In this document: positions 7,288-12,136 of the stretch, piece after piece
Numbering within the stretch: the stretch's first letter is position 1
Layout: the number at the start of each line of letters is the position of its first letter
Source of the DNA: DATFLK01 sp035267815
GTDB taxonomy: Bacteria > Pseudomonadota > Zetaproteobacteria > Mariprofundales > Mariprofundaceae
Length of the DNA stretch: 12,136 nt
Direction of reading: 5' to 3'
Assembly (NCBI GenBank): GCA_035267815.1
Contig: DATFLK010000061.1
Coordinates: 1-12,136, forward strand
Program-made: the position numbers and the translations under genes
The notes under the pieces: generated by a model
Databases searched by the model: none
What the model was told of the DNA's origin: nothing
The model's input: only the letters and a program-made list of their open reading frames with translations

Positions 7288-7647
7288 TTATTCCGTGTAG
7301 GCCGTTGGTCCGGCGATATAGGCGCTCTTCAACGCCCACTTTCGTATTTTGGCCTGCATGCGATTGGACCGGGTCAGGTTGGCCCGCCTGAGTTTGGCCC
7401 CGATCAGGTTTGCTTTGTAGAGGCTGGCCTCCGACAGGTCGGCACCGCGCAGGTCGGCCTTGGTGAGATTCGCTTCCGAAAGATCGGCGCTGTGCAGAAC
7501 CGCGGCTGAGAGGTTGCACCCCGACAGATCGGTACCGGCCAATTTGGCGCCGGAGAGGTCCTGTTTGGACAGATCCATGCCCGATAGCTTTTGCCCGGCC
7601 AGGCTTCGGCCTTCTCGTACAGCTTGCAGCACTTCTTCCACCGTCAT
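7288..7647 (-). CDS. Short pentapeptide-repeat protein
   Basis: The 119-aa product starts MTVEEVLQAVREGRSLAG and then runs as tandem A(D/N)LXX pentapeptides from about residue 20 to 95: KLSGMDLSKQDLSGAKL, SADLSEANLTKADL, RGADLSEASLYKANL and GAKLRRANLT. About 15 repeats form roughly four coils of a right-handed quadrilateral beta-helix. The tail (KIRKWALKSAYIAGPTAYTE) is basic and not repetitive. There is no signal peptide, so it is probably cytoplasmic. The start is fixed by AAGGAGGG about 5 nt before the ATG. Known family members include DNA-mimic gyrase protectors and effector fragments, but most have no known role. It is paired with the HhH gene (2-nt gap) and is the first gene of the set that includes hldD and bamE. 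Confidence 0.85.
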   Translation of the reverse strand: MTVEEVLQAVREGRSLAGQKLSGMDLSKQDLSGAKLAGTDLSGCNLSAAVLHSADLSEANLTKADLRGADLSEASLYKANLIGAKLRRANLTRSNRMQAKIRKWALKSAYIAGPTAYTE

Positions 7648-7811
7648 CCGTTCCCTCCTTGGGGTAGTGGATAGTACGATCATCCGCCAGCAGTGCAAGC
7701 TGCACGTACGACCGGTATCTGCATGTTAAAGGCACAGCCGTAGTGTGATGTTCCGAAAAGGTGTGCGACTTTTCCTGTCTCCCGGACATCCTCAAACGAG
7801 CATGGTCAACA
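7648..7811 (-). other. Gap between anti-sigma gene and pentapeptide gene
   Basis: This 164-nt stretch holds no gene. On the minus strand it contains GGAAC (7754-7750), the usual -35 core of many ECF sigma factors, but I could not find a matching GTC/TCTGA-type -10 at a suitable distance. It probably holds the promoter of the pentapeptide-hldD-bamE set, but the exact site is not resolved. Confidence 0.3.
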
Positions 7812-8066
7812 CTACTCCGCGCTGATCCGTTTCAAGGCGTCCAGAATATGCGCCCGGTCCTCTTCGCTCATGCCCTGATCGAGATGCTCCGGTTGTGTCC
7901 GGATGAGTTGGAAAATGTGTTGCATCATCTGAAGATCGCGTCGGTAGTGGCGGCACGCCGAGCAGAACAGCAGGTGAAACTGCAGGCGCAAACGCTCCCC
8001 GGGGGCGAGTTTGCGTTCAAATGCATCCGATTCCAGGCGGCTTGCCTGACGGCAAAAATGCTTCAT
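7812..8066 (-). CDS. Zinc-type (zf-HC2/ZAS) anti-sigma factor
   Basis: The 84-aa protein carries Cys5 early (KHFCRQASRL) and the ZAS signature HxxxCxxC in FHLLFCSACRHYRRDL at about residues 31-38. This motif binds zinc in many anti-sigma factors, some of them thiol-redox sensors. The C-terminal half (QHIFQLIRTQPEHL... ILDALKRISAE) is helical, with no membrane segment, so it is a soluble cytoplasmic protein. It starts 16 nt after the sigma stop codon, with AAAGAGG upstream of its ATG. The family pattern is a small cytosolic partner that holds the ECF sigma encoded just before it. The signal it senses cannot be read from sequence; a redox or metal signal is plausible from the zinc motif. Confidence 0.85.
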   Translation of the reverse strand: MKHFCRQASRLESDAFERKLAPGERLRLQFHLLFCSACRHYRRDLQMMQHIFQLIRTQPEHLDQGMSEEDRAHILDALKRISAE

Positions 8067-8082
8067 GGGGCAGCCTCTTTCC

Positions 8083-8646
8083 TCATGGGACGAACCAGTT
8101 GAATTCCAGACATTTCCTCAATGCTAGCCGGGCACGATGGATGATGACATGAAGGTTGGTCGTCGAGATGCCGGATTCCTTGCATATCGATGCCGATGTC
8201 TCGCCGTTCAGCTCCCTGAGCGAGAAGATGTGACGCTGTTGTTGCGGTAGGCGGTCAATACACTCCCTCAGTATCTTCGAGAATTCGCGGTCGCGGTAGA
8301 GCCTCTCCGGATCGTCCTGCCACGGTTGCGGTCGCGTACGCCATGCGCCGTTCTCATTGAAATAGGAGGTGGTTGGGTCCCGCTCGAGTTCATCATTCAG
8401 TGCTCGTTCGCGTATCTGTCGGCGGCAGTGATCGACGATCTTGTGTTTCAGGATACCTGTTAGCCAAGTGCGAACGGACGATTTGTCATGAAATTGGTCT
8501 CTGCCTTTCCATGCGGCGATTAAGGTTTCTTGTACGGCATCCCGGGCCAGATCATCCTGTCCCAGGCGTGCAAGGGCATAGCGATAGAGGTAATCGCCAT
8601 GTGCATCGAGCCACTCTTCGGCTTTTCGGCTGTCCCCGTCCGGCAT
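8083..8646 (-). CDS. ECF-type RNA polymerase sigma factor
   Basis: The 187-aa product has the two ECF domains. Region 2 is at about 13-75 (HGDYLYRYALARLGQDDLARDAVQETLIAAW, then RTWLTGILKHKIVDHCRR). Region 4 is at about 130-182 (DRLPQQQRHIFSLREL, ETSASICKESGISTTNLHVIIHRARLALRKCLEFNWF). The ICKESGISTTNLHVIIHRAR segment is the -35-binding helix-turn-helix. The ending CLEFNWF and the linker FNENGAWRTRPQPWQDDPE recur in a group of ECF factors typically paired with tiny zf-HC2 anti-sigmas. I took ATG 8646 as start; an upstream reading frame would run into the divergent reductase gene. No clear autoregulatory ECF promoter is visible in the 70-nt upstream gap. Its targets may include the adjacent envelope set or the divergent reductase. 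Confidence 0.92.
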   Translation of the reverse strand: MPDGDSRKAEEWLDAHGDYLYRYALARLGQDDLARDAVQETLIAAWKGRDQFHDKSSVRTWLTGILKHKIVDHCRRQIRERALNDELERDPTTSYFNENGAWRTRPQPWQDDPERLYRDREFSKILRECIDRLPQQQRHIFSLRELNGETSASICKESGISTTNLHVIIHRARLALRKCLEFNWFVP

Positions 8647-8716
8647 GTCTCTATCATGCCACGCTGGATGATGGCGGCAATATGGACTATTTTGATCATC
8701 ATGTGGCGGGTATTGG

Positions 8717-9736
8717 ATGAGTGATTTTCGCGATATTGCCGTGTTGGGTGCCGGACCGGTAGGGATGTTCGCCGTGTTTGAGGCCGGCATGCACGATCTC
8801 TCCTGCCACCTGGTCGATGCTCTGCCGCAGCTTGGCGGTCAGCTCTCCACCCTCTATCCACACAAACCGATCTATGATCTTCCCGGATTTCCCGAGACAT
8901 CGGCGATCGACTTTATTGATCGTCTGGAAGTGCAGATGCGGCCGGCTTGCCCCCACCTGGTTTTGGGCGATCCAGTGGTGGATGTGGCGCAGGAGGATGA
9001 GGTATTTGTCTGCCATACGGCATCAGGCCGAAGCCTGCGTTCCAAGGCTGTTTTCATCGCCGCCGGACGCGGTGCATTCTTGATGCGAAGACCTAGGGTG
9101 GAGGGTATGGAGCCCTATGAGGGCACGAGCCTGTTTTTTACGGTGGACGACGCCACCGCTTGGCGCGGCAAACGGGTGGTGGTGCAGGGTGGGGGTGACT
9201 CCGCGCTGGACTGGGCCGTGCGGCTGGCTGATGCGGGCAGTCATGTCTGTCTGGTCCATCGTCGGAAAAACTTTCGGGCCCATCCTAAAACGGTCGACCT
9301 ATATATGAAGATGGTCGAGAAAGGCGTTGCCGATGTCGTTGTTCCGGGTGTGGTGCGAGGCGTAGAGGGTGATGCCGAAACAGGGGTGATGCGTGCTCTG
9401 CGGCTAGGCACGACGGAGGGGGGGCGAACTATTGCGGCAGATATCTGGCTGCCGCTCTTGGGGGTGGTCAGTCAGCTTGGTCCGATCGAAGCGTGGGGAC
9501 TAGATATCACCGCCGGACATATCGATGTGGCACCGCACAGCATGGAGACGAATCGTCCCGGAATCTATGCCATGGGCGATGTGGCGAATTACCCCGGCAA
9601 ATGCAGCTTGATTCTGACAGGCATGGCCGAAACGGCCATGGCGGTTCGACATGCCTATGGCTACTGCCGTCCCGACAGCGAATGGAGTGATGAGTACTCG
9701 ACGACAAAAGGCGGACCAGGACAGGCAAAGGGGTAG
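8717..9736 (+). CDS. Ferredoxin/flavodoxin-NADP(+) reductase, thioredoxin-reductase-like type
   Basis: This 339-aa flavoprotein moves electrons between NADPH and ferredoxin or flavodoxin in the cytoplasm. It has FAD motif GAGPVG (11-16), the signature LGGQLSTLYPHKPIYDLPGFPE (39-60), NADPH motif GGGDSA (158-163), HRRKNFRAHP (181-190) and the C-terminal FAD segment GIYAMGDVANYPGK. The redox CxxC of thioredoxin reductase is absent, which together with the IYDLPGF block places it with the YumC-like FNRs. The start at ATG 8717 has only a weak ribosome site. It diverges from the ECF sigma gene with a 70-nt gap, so shared control is possible. In a lithotroph it could supply or dissipate reduced ferredoxin; this role is inferred. 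Confidence 0.93.
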   Translation: MSDFRDIAVLGAGPVGMFAVFEAGMHDLSCHLVDALPQLGGQLSTLYPHKPIYDLPGFPETSAIDFIDRLEVQMRPACPHLVLGDPVVDVAQEDEVFVCHTASGRSLRSKAVFIAAGRGAFLMRRPRVEGMEPYEGTSLFFTVDDATAWRGKRVVVQGGGDSALDWAVRLADAGSHVCLVHRRKNFRAHPKTVDLYMKMVEKGVADVVVPGVVRGVEGDAETGVMRALRLGTTEGGRTIAADIWLPLLGVVSQLGPIEAWGLDITAGHIDVAPHSMETNRPGIYAMGDVANYPGKCSLILTGMAETAMAVRHAYGYCRPDSEWSDEYSTTKGGPGQAKG

Positions 9737-9759
9737 GGATGGTGTTCATCATCAGATGT

Positions 9760-9788
9760 TTGAACGCCGTATGCTCTTCGTATATGCT
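9760..9788 (+). promoter_or_regulatory. Promoter of tRNA-Glu
   Basis: TTGAAC (9760-9765) and TATGCT (9783-9788) match the -35 (4/6) and -10 (4/6) consensus with an optimal 17-nt spacer. The bases just after the -10 are GC-rich (GCGCCGCG), a discriminator typical of stable-RNA promoters under stringent control. The start would lie about 10-13 nt before the mature tRNA. Confidence 0.5.
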
Positions 9789-9805
9789 GCGCCGCGTTTT
9801 ACTAT

Positions 9806-9882
9806 GTCCCCATCGTCTAGTCGGCCTAGGACACCGCCCTTTCACGGCGGCAACAGGGGTTCGAATCCCCTTGGGGACGCCA
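9806..9882 (+). tRNA. tRNA-Glu (anticodon TTC)
   Basis: A complete cloverleaf of 77 nt is visible. The acceptor stem is GTCCCCA pairing with TGGGGAC. The anticodon arm is CCGCC-CTTTCAC-GGCGG with anticodon TTC, reading GAA and GAG. The T arm is GGGG-TTCGAAT-CCCC, with discriminator G and an encoded CCA end. It closely matches E. coli tRNA-Glu, with one extra D-loop base. It stands alone, with its own promoter and a strong terminator 20 nt downstream. Confidence 0.98.
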
Positions 9883-9901
9883 TAACATCGACGGAACAAA
9901 C

Positions 9902-9935
9902 AAAAAAGGGGGCTGCAGATGCAGCCCCCTTTTTT
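9902..9935. terminator. Bidirectional intrinsic terminator between tRNA-Glu and the Cyc2-like gene
   Basis: A perfect 10-bp GC-rich stem, GGGGGCTGCA (9908-9917) with TGCAGCCCCC (9920-9929), is flanked by six A (9902-9907) and six T (9930-9935). It ends transcription of the tRNA on the plus strand. Read the other way, it follows the Cyc2-like stop codon (9955) by 19 nt and ends that minus-strand transcript. Confidence 0.95.
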
Positions 9936-9954
9936 ATGCTCCGTGTGGCCCCAT

Positions 9955-11280
9955 TTACATCAGGACTTCGTATTGGATCGTCGTTGATCGGGTCTTCCGG
10001 GCTGCATTGGTGGCATTGGTCGGGTAGTTAGGTCCCATCTTCTGCTCGCCATAGATTAACTTGATCTCGGAGTTCTGGTATATCTCGTAGATCACGCCCA
10101 AGTTCCAGACACTGAGAGCATCGTCCGCAGCCGCGACCCGCCGGGCCACCGTGCGGCCGAATCCACCTCCGACAATGATGTGCTCGACCGGCTTGACCAT
10201 GACCCGCACAGACCATCCATCGGTCTGGTCGCCGGCCTCGGCATTGCCGCCGGCATAGGCGTTGTTGATCCACTCAAGCGGTTCCGCCCCGAAGATGTTG
10301 TAGGTAACGCCGGGACGTGCCTTTGTATGAGCGTAATCAGCGTACACGCCGACTCCCAGTTCATCGAATTCGCCTTCCAGCTGACCATCCAGAAACCACA
10401 TGTCGGCGCTTGCCGTCTTCTGTACGCCGGTATTATACATCTTGGCGGTCCCCTTCAGGAGTCCGGCGCCAAGCATGGTTTCCCAGCCATTGATCTCCGG
10501 ATGAATGGCGACGCGCATGCCCGGAATCGGGTGAGGGCCGATGTTGGAGGTGTCGACGGTGAAGCCTTTCGGAAGGACAGCGGTGAGACCAACGGTCCAG
10601 AAATCGTTACCGCCCCAGAGCGTGCCGCCTTCCATATTCAGTTTCATCATGCCGATATTGAACAGTGCCGTGATGTTGGAGCCGTTCAGTACGCCACCGT
10701 GCTGGCCGAAGACGTTTGAGTTTTCCAGCCCGGCTGTCCATCCGTAGGCGGTGTTGAAGAGGTTAAAGCCGACCCGCAGGTCATTTTCACCCACCTCGAA
10801 TGACGATAACAGTTTCCAGTTGCTGGTGAATGTGCCGGCGGCACCACCGCCCTCGCCCGGGCCGCCCAGGGCGGTGATCAGGCCGATATGATTGCCCACA
10901 CGGCCGGCGATCAGTAGCGGCGCCGGCTCGAGCGGAATGGTGTAGGTGGAGGTGCTGCTCGGGTTGGTGCCACTCACCTTGGTGTGGGTGAACTTGCTGT
11001 TCACGACGAAGCTGGCATTCATGAATACAGGGAACGTGATCACGTCGTCGGTCTTGGTCGCTGGTTCACCCTCGAGTGTGGTGTACGCACTTCGTTTGAA
11101 CTCCCGCCCGATTCTGTTCAGAGCCGGGAATGTCAGAAAGTGACAACGGCTACAGGATTCGCCGGTCTGGCGCGAAAAGGCCGGTATTGCCTCCGCATCG
11201 TCCGGTATCATCATCAGCATGGTTACCACGATAAAGCCTACAGCGGAAAACAGCGCCCTGGCTCTTCTTGTCAGATACAT
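9955..11280 (-). CDS. Cyc2-like fused outer-membrane cytochrome-porin
   Basis: The 441-aa product has a signal peptide (basic MYLTRRAR, hydrophobic core to residue 25, cleavage likely after AEA at 31). The mature N-terminus begins at once with IPAFSRQTGESCSRCHFLTF, a single c-type haem site CSRCH at 43-47, then FPALNRIGREFKRSAYT. That block is the signature of Cyc2 fused cytochrome-porins, which pass electrons from Fe(II) across the outer membrane. The remaining 370 residues show alternating amphipathic strands rich in Gly, Asn and aromatics, as in a beta-barrel of porin size. Total length fits Cyc2 (about 430-480 aa). The region after the haem (LEGEPATKTDDVITFP) looks unlike the canonical Zetaproteobacterial form as I remember it, so substrate is uncertain. 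The start follows GGAGGGGGAG; the reading frame stays open upstream to 11499. It diverges from a cytochrome c peroxidase gene. Confidence 0.82.
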   Translation of the reverse strand: MYLTRRARALFSAVGFIVVTMLMMIPDDAEAIPAFSRQTGESCSRCHFLTFPALNRIGREFKRSAYTTLEGEPATKTDDVITFPVFMNASFVVNSKFTHTKVSGTNPSSTSTYTIPLEPAPLLIAGRVGNHIGLITALGGPGEGGGAAGTFTSNWKLLSSFEVGENDLRVGFNLFNTAYGWTAGLENSNVFGQHGGVLNGSNITALFNIGMMKLNMEGGTLWGGNDFWTVGLTAVLPKGFTVDTSNIGPHPIPGMRVAIHPEINGWETMLGAGLLKGTAKMYNTGVQKTASADMWFLDGQLEGEFDELGVGVYADYAHTKARPGVTYNIFGAEPLEWINNAYAGGNAEAGDQTDGWSVRVMVKPVEHIIVGGGFGRTVARRVAAADDALSVWNLGVIYEIYQNSEIKLIYGEQKMGPNYPTNATNAARKTRSTTIQYEVLM

Positions 11281-11465
11281 CTCCCCCTCCCAAATTTTTT
11301 CTAAAACTGCGTCGAACAGCTCTCCTCCGGAAGCTGTCAGGACAGCGCCTCCCGCTGTGCCTACTTTCCACCTGTCCATGGTTTTGTCTCCCTCTAACTT
11401 GTCGATGGTGTCTATACGGACAATCAGGGCCTCCCTCGAGGATCCCGAAAAAGGCGTGTCACAAT

Positions 11466-11476
11466 CATGTAACTTG
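11466..11476 (+). repeat. 11-bp element, copy 1 (Cyc2-like side)
   Basis: CATGTAACTTG, identical to the copy at 11671-11681 in the same orientation. The element is itself nearly symmetric (8 of 11 positions match its reverse complement), like the half-sites of a dimeric regulator. It lies about 190 nt upstream of the Cyc2-like start and abuts the TTGACT/AGTCAA inverted repeat. Confidence 0.5.
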
Positions 11477-11499
11477 ACTAAAAAAATGGGGGCAGTCAA
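11474..11499. promoter_or_regulatory. TTGACT-N14-AGTCAA inverted repeat
   Basis: TTGACT (11474-11479) and AGTCAA (11494-11499) are perfect inverted copies separated by 14 nt that include a run of seven A and a run of five G. Both arms also resemble -35 boxes facing opposite ways, but no good -10 lies at the right distance from either. An operator is the simplest reading; the function is inferred. Confidence 0.35.
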
Positions 11500-11624
11500 T
11501 AATAAACTGTTTAGGCGCCGTTAATTTTCGAGGCCGATTCGACCATCTCTTTCTACTTTTGTGACCGGCTTTCCGTTTCTTGATTTTGTGTAGCAATGCT
11601 CTCTACTGGAAAACTATTAACCGC

Positions 11625-11652
11625 TTGCATAGCACATCCCTTGACCTATACT
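11625..11652 (+). promoter_or_regulatory. Candidate promoter of the cytochrome c peroxidase gene
   Basis: The -10 box TATACT (11647-11652) matches the consensus at 5 of 6 positions. TTGCAT (11625-11630), with a 16-nt spacer, is a moderate -35. The predicted start at about 11659 falls inside the palindrome 11655-11671 and gives a leader of about 118 nt. TTGACC (11641-11646) could be a -35 for a second start, but no good -10 follows it. Confidence 0.45.
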
Positions 11653-11654
11653 AG

Positions 11655-11671
11655 GTAGTAATAATTACTAC
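11655..11671. promoter_or_regulatory. Perfect 17-bp palindrome (candidate operator)
   Basis: GTAGTAAT (11655-11662), a single central A, and ATTACTAC (11664-11671) form a perfect palindrome. It starts two bases after the predicted -10 box of the peroxidase gene and covers the expected transcription start, a typical repressor position. The second copy of the 11-bp element starts at its last base. I do not recognise the regulator. Confidence 0.5.
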
Positions 11672-11681
11672 ATGTAACTTG
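11671..11681 (+). repeat. 11-bp element, copy 2 (peroxidase side)
   Basis: CATGTAACTTG, identical to 11466-11476 and 205 bp from it. It shares its first base with the end of the 17-bp palindrome and lies just after the predicted peroxidase transcription start. Confidence 0.5.
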
Positions 11682-11684
11682 TGC

Positions 11685-11714
11685 GGAACGGTGTCACGGA
11701 TGGACAAGCGTTCC
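11685..11714 (+). promoter_or_regulatory. Leader hairpin upstream of the peroxidase gene
   Basis: GGAACG (11685-11690) pairs with CGTTCC (11709-11714), and inside it TGTC (11692-11695) pairs with GACA (11703-11706). This gives a 10-bp stem with a small internal bulge and a 7-nt loop. There is no T-run after it, so it is not a terminator. It may stabilise the leader or bind a protein. Confidence 0.35.
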
Positions 11715-11739
11715 ATACGCGACTATGTAATAACTTTTG

Positions 11740-11755
11740 AAGGGTATATTCCCTT
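11740..11755 (+). promoter_or_regulatory. Small hairpin just before the peroxidase ribosome site
   Basis: AAGGG (11740-11744) and CCCTT (11751-11755) pair around TATATT. It ends 8 nt before the strong ribosome site AGAGGAGG (11763-11770), itself 6 nt from the ATG at 11777. The hairpin does not cover the ribosome site, so a direct blocking role is unlikely. Confidence 0.25.
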
Positions 11756-11776
11756 GTTTATCAGAGGAGGTAGGGC

Positions 11777-12136
11777 ATGAAATACCGTAATGCAAAGAGA
11801 TGCTTGTTTGCATTCGTTACAACCTTGATGTTGTGCTCGACGGGCTACGCCGAGGATCTGTCTGTATGGCAGCTTCCTTCGGTACCGGTACCCAAGGACA
11901 ATCCCCAGACTGACGCGAAGGTGAAGCTCGGGCATCAGCTGGTGTTCGACGCACGGCTTTCCAAGAACAATTCGATGAGCTGTGCCGGCTGCCATCTGCC
12001 GTTCGCCGGTGGCGCCGGCCATACTGCCCGGGCATTTGGTCATGGTGGTGAACTGGGTCGCTGGGCGCCCTCATGGATCAATGCTGCCTATTACACGTCG
12101 CAGTTCTGGGATGGTCGTGCAGCCTCACTGGAGGAG
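11777..12136 (+). CDS. Di-haem cytochrome c peroxidase (CcpA/MauG family), N-terminal part (3' end outside window)
   Basis: The 120 visible residues begin with a signal peptide (MKYRNAKRCLF, hydrophobic to about residue 22, cleavage likely after GYA at 25), so the protein is periplasmic. The family block follows: KLGHQLVFDARLSKNNSMSCAGCH, with the first c-haem site CAGCH at 69-73, then LPFAGGAG, FGHGGELGRWAPSWINAAYY and FWDGRAASLEE. These match the N-terminal domain of bacterial di-haem peroxidases, which reduce H2O2 with electrons from cytochromes; related MauG-type enzymes instead modify proteins. The visible part cannot separate the two. The ATG is fixed by AGAGGAGG 6 nt upstream. Its divergence from the Cyc2-like gene and the shared 11-bp element suggest a common redox circuit, possibly with peroxide formed during metal oxidation, but that is inferred. 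Confidence 0.92.
   Translation, partial: MKYRNAKRCLFAFVTTLMLCSTGYAEDLSVWQLPSVPVPKDNPQTDAKVKLGHQLVFDARLSKNNSMSCAGCHLPFAGGAGHTARAFGHGGELGRWAPSWINAAYYTSQFWDGRAASLEE

Larger units (their letters stand above)
11281..11776. other. Divergent control region between Cyc2-like and peroxidase genes
   Basis: This roughly 500-nt gap is AT-rich, especially 11460-11760, in contrast to the GC-rich genes around it. It holds an 11-bp direct repeat, a perfect 17-bp palindrome, a TTGACT/AGTCAA inverted repeat and two leader hairpins, all listed separately. A good promoter is visible for the peroxidase gene. No equally clear promoter was found for the Cyc2-like gene. The Cyc2-like reading frame stays open through 11281-11499, with a second possible ATG at 11379 that has its own ribosome site (AGAGGGAG). 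Confidence 0.7.

Noticed and set aside
7750..7754. ECF-type promoter upstream of the pentapeptide gene
   Set aside because: GGAAC is present on the minus strand, but no matching -10 motif lies 15-18 nt downstream.
7286..7795. Upstream extension of the HhH protein to 308 aa
   Set aside because: This part overlaps the pentapeptide gene in another frame and reads as Arg/Gly/Gln-rich shadow sequence. ATG 7285 gives a compact protein coupled to the gene before it.
8692..8705. Fnr-like box in the sigma/reductase gap
   Set aside because: TTGAT is followed by N4 and ATGTG instead of ATCAA, so only one half-site matches.
10180..10719. 179-codon open frame on the plus strand opposite the Cyc2-like gene
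   Set aside because: Antisense shadow of the porin part; no signal peptide, motif or promoter.
1..12136. CRISPR arrays, insertion sequences, phage genes or toxin-antitoxin pairs
   Set aside because: No regularly spaced repeats, transposase or integrase motifs, terminal inverted repeats or recognisable toxin genes were seen on either strand.

Overview
The window looks like chromosome from a Gram-negative, probably iron- or metal-oxidising proteobacterium. The evidence is a heptose-type LPS gene (hldD), a Bam-complex lipoprotein (bamE), a fused outer-membrane cytochrome-porin resembling the iron oxidase Cyc2, and a periplasmic di-haem peroxidase. GC content is moderate, roughly mid-50s percent by eye. 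The gene mix would suit the Zetaproteobacteria or another marine iron-oxidising lineage, but this assignment is an inference and no 16S or ribosomal protein gene is present to test it.

Layout, left to right. (1) 1-2067, minus strand: 5' part of hemN (anaerobic haem synthesis) behind cca (tRNA CCA-adding enzyme). Between them lies a near-consensus sigma-70 promoter for hemN whose -10 box sits inside a perfect 7-bp inverted repeat. (2) 2154-5280, plus strand: mdh-sucC-sucD, a TCA-cycle block (malate dehydrogenase, then succinyl-CoA synthetase beta and alpha); sucC and sucD overlap by ATGA. (3) 8646-5277, minus strand: an ECF sigma factor with its zinc-type anti-sigma factor. After a 164-nt gap comes a tightly packed set: pentapeptide-repeat protein, helix-hairpin-helix protein, hldD, bamE and a small two-helix membrane protein. 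The set converges on sucD with overlapping stop codons. (4) 8717-9736, plus strand: a thioredoxin-reductase-like ferredoxin-NADP reductase, divergent from the sigma gene. (5) 9806-9882: tRNA-Glu(TTC) with its own promoter, followed by a strong bidirectional terminator. (6) 9955-12136: a redox locus in which a Cyc2-like gene (minus) and a cytochrome c peroxidase gene (plus, cut by the window end) diverge from an intergenic region of about 500 bp that is rich in symmetric elements.

Functionally, hemN (haem supply), the Cyc2-like protein (electron entry at the outer membrane) and the peroxidase (periplasmic electron and peroxide sink) fit a respiratory lifestyle that depends heavily on c-type cytochromes. 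The hldD-bamE group and the ECF pair point to envelope building and stress sensing. The most promising unexplained material is the control region between the Cyc2-like gene and the peroxidase: an 11-bp sequence occurs twice, and a perfect palindrome sits at the predicted start of peroxidase transcription. Next comes the uncharacterised pentapeptide/HhH pair inside the envelope operon.
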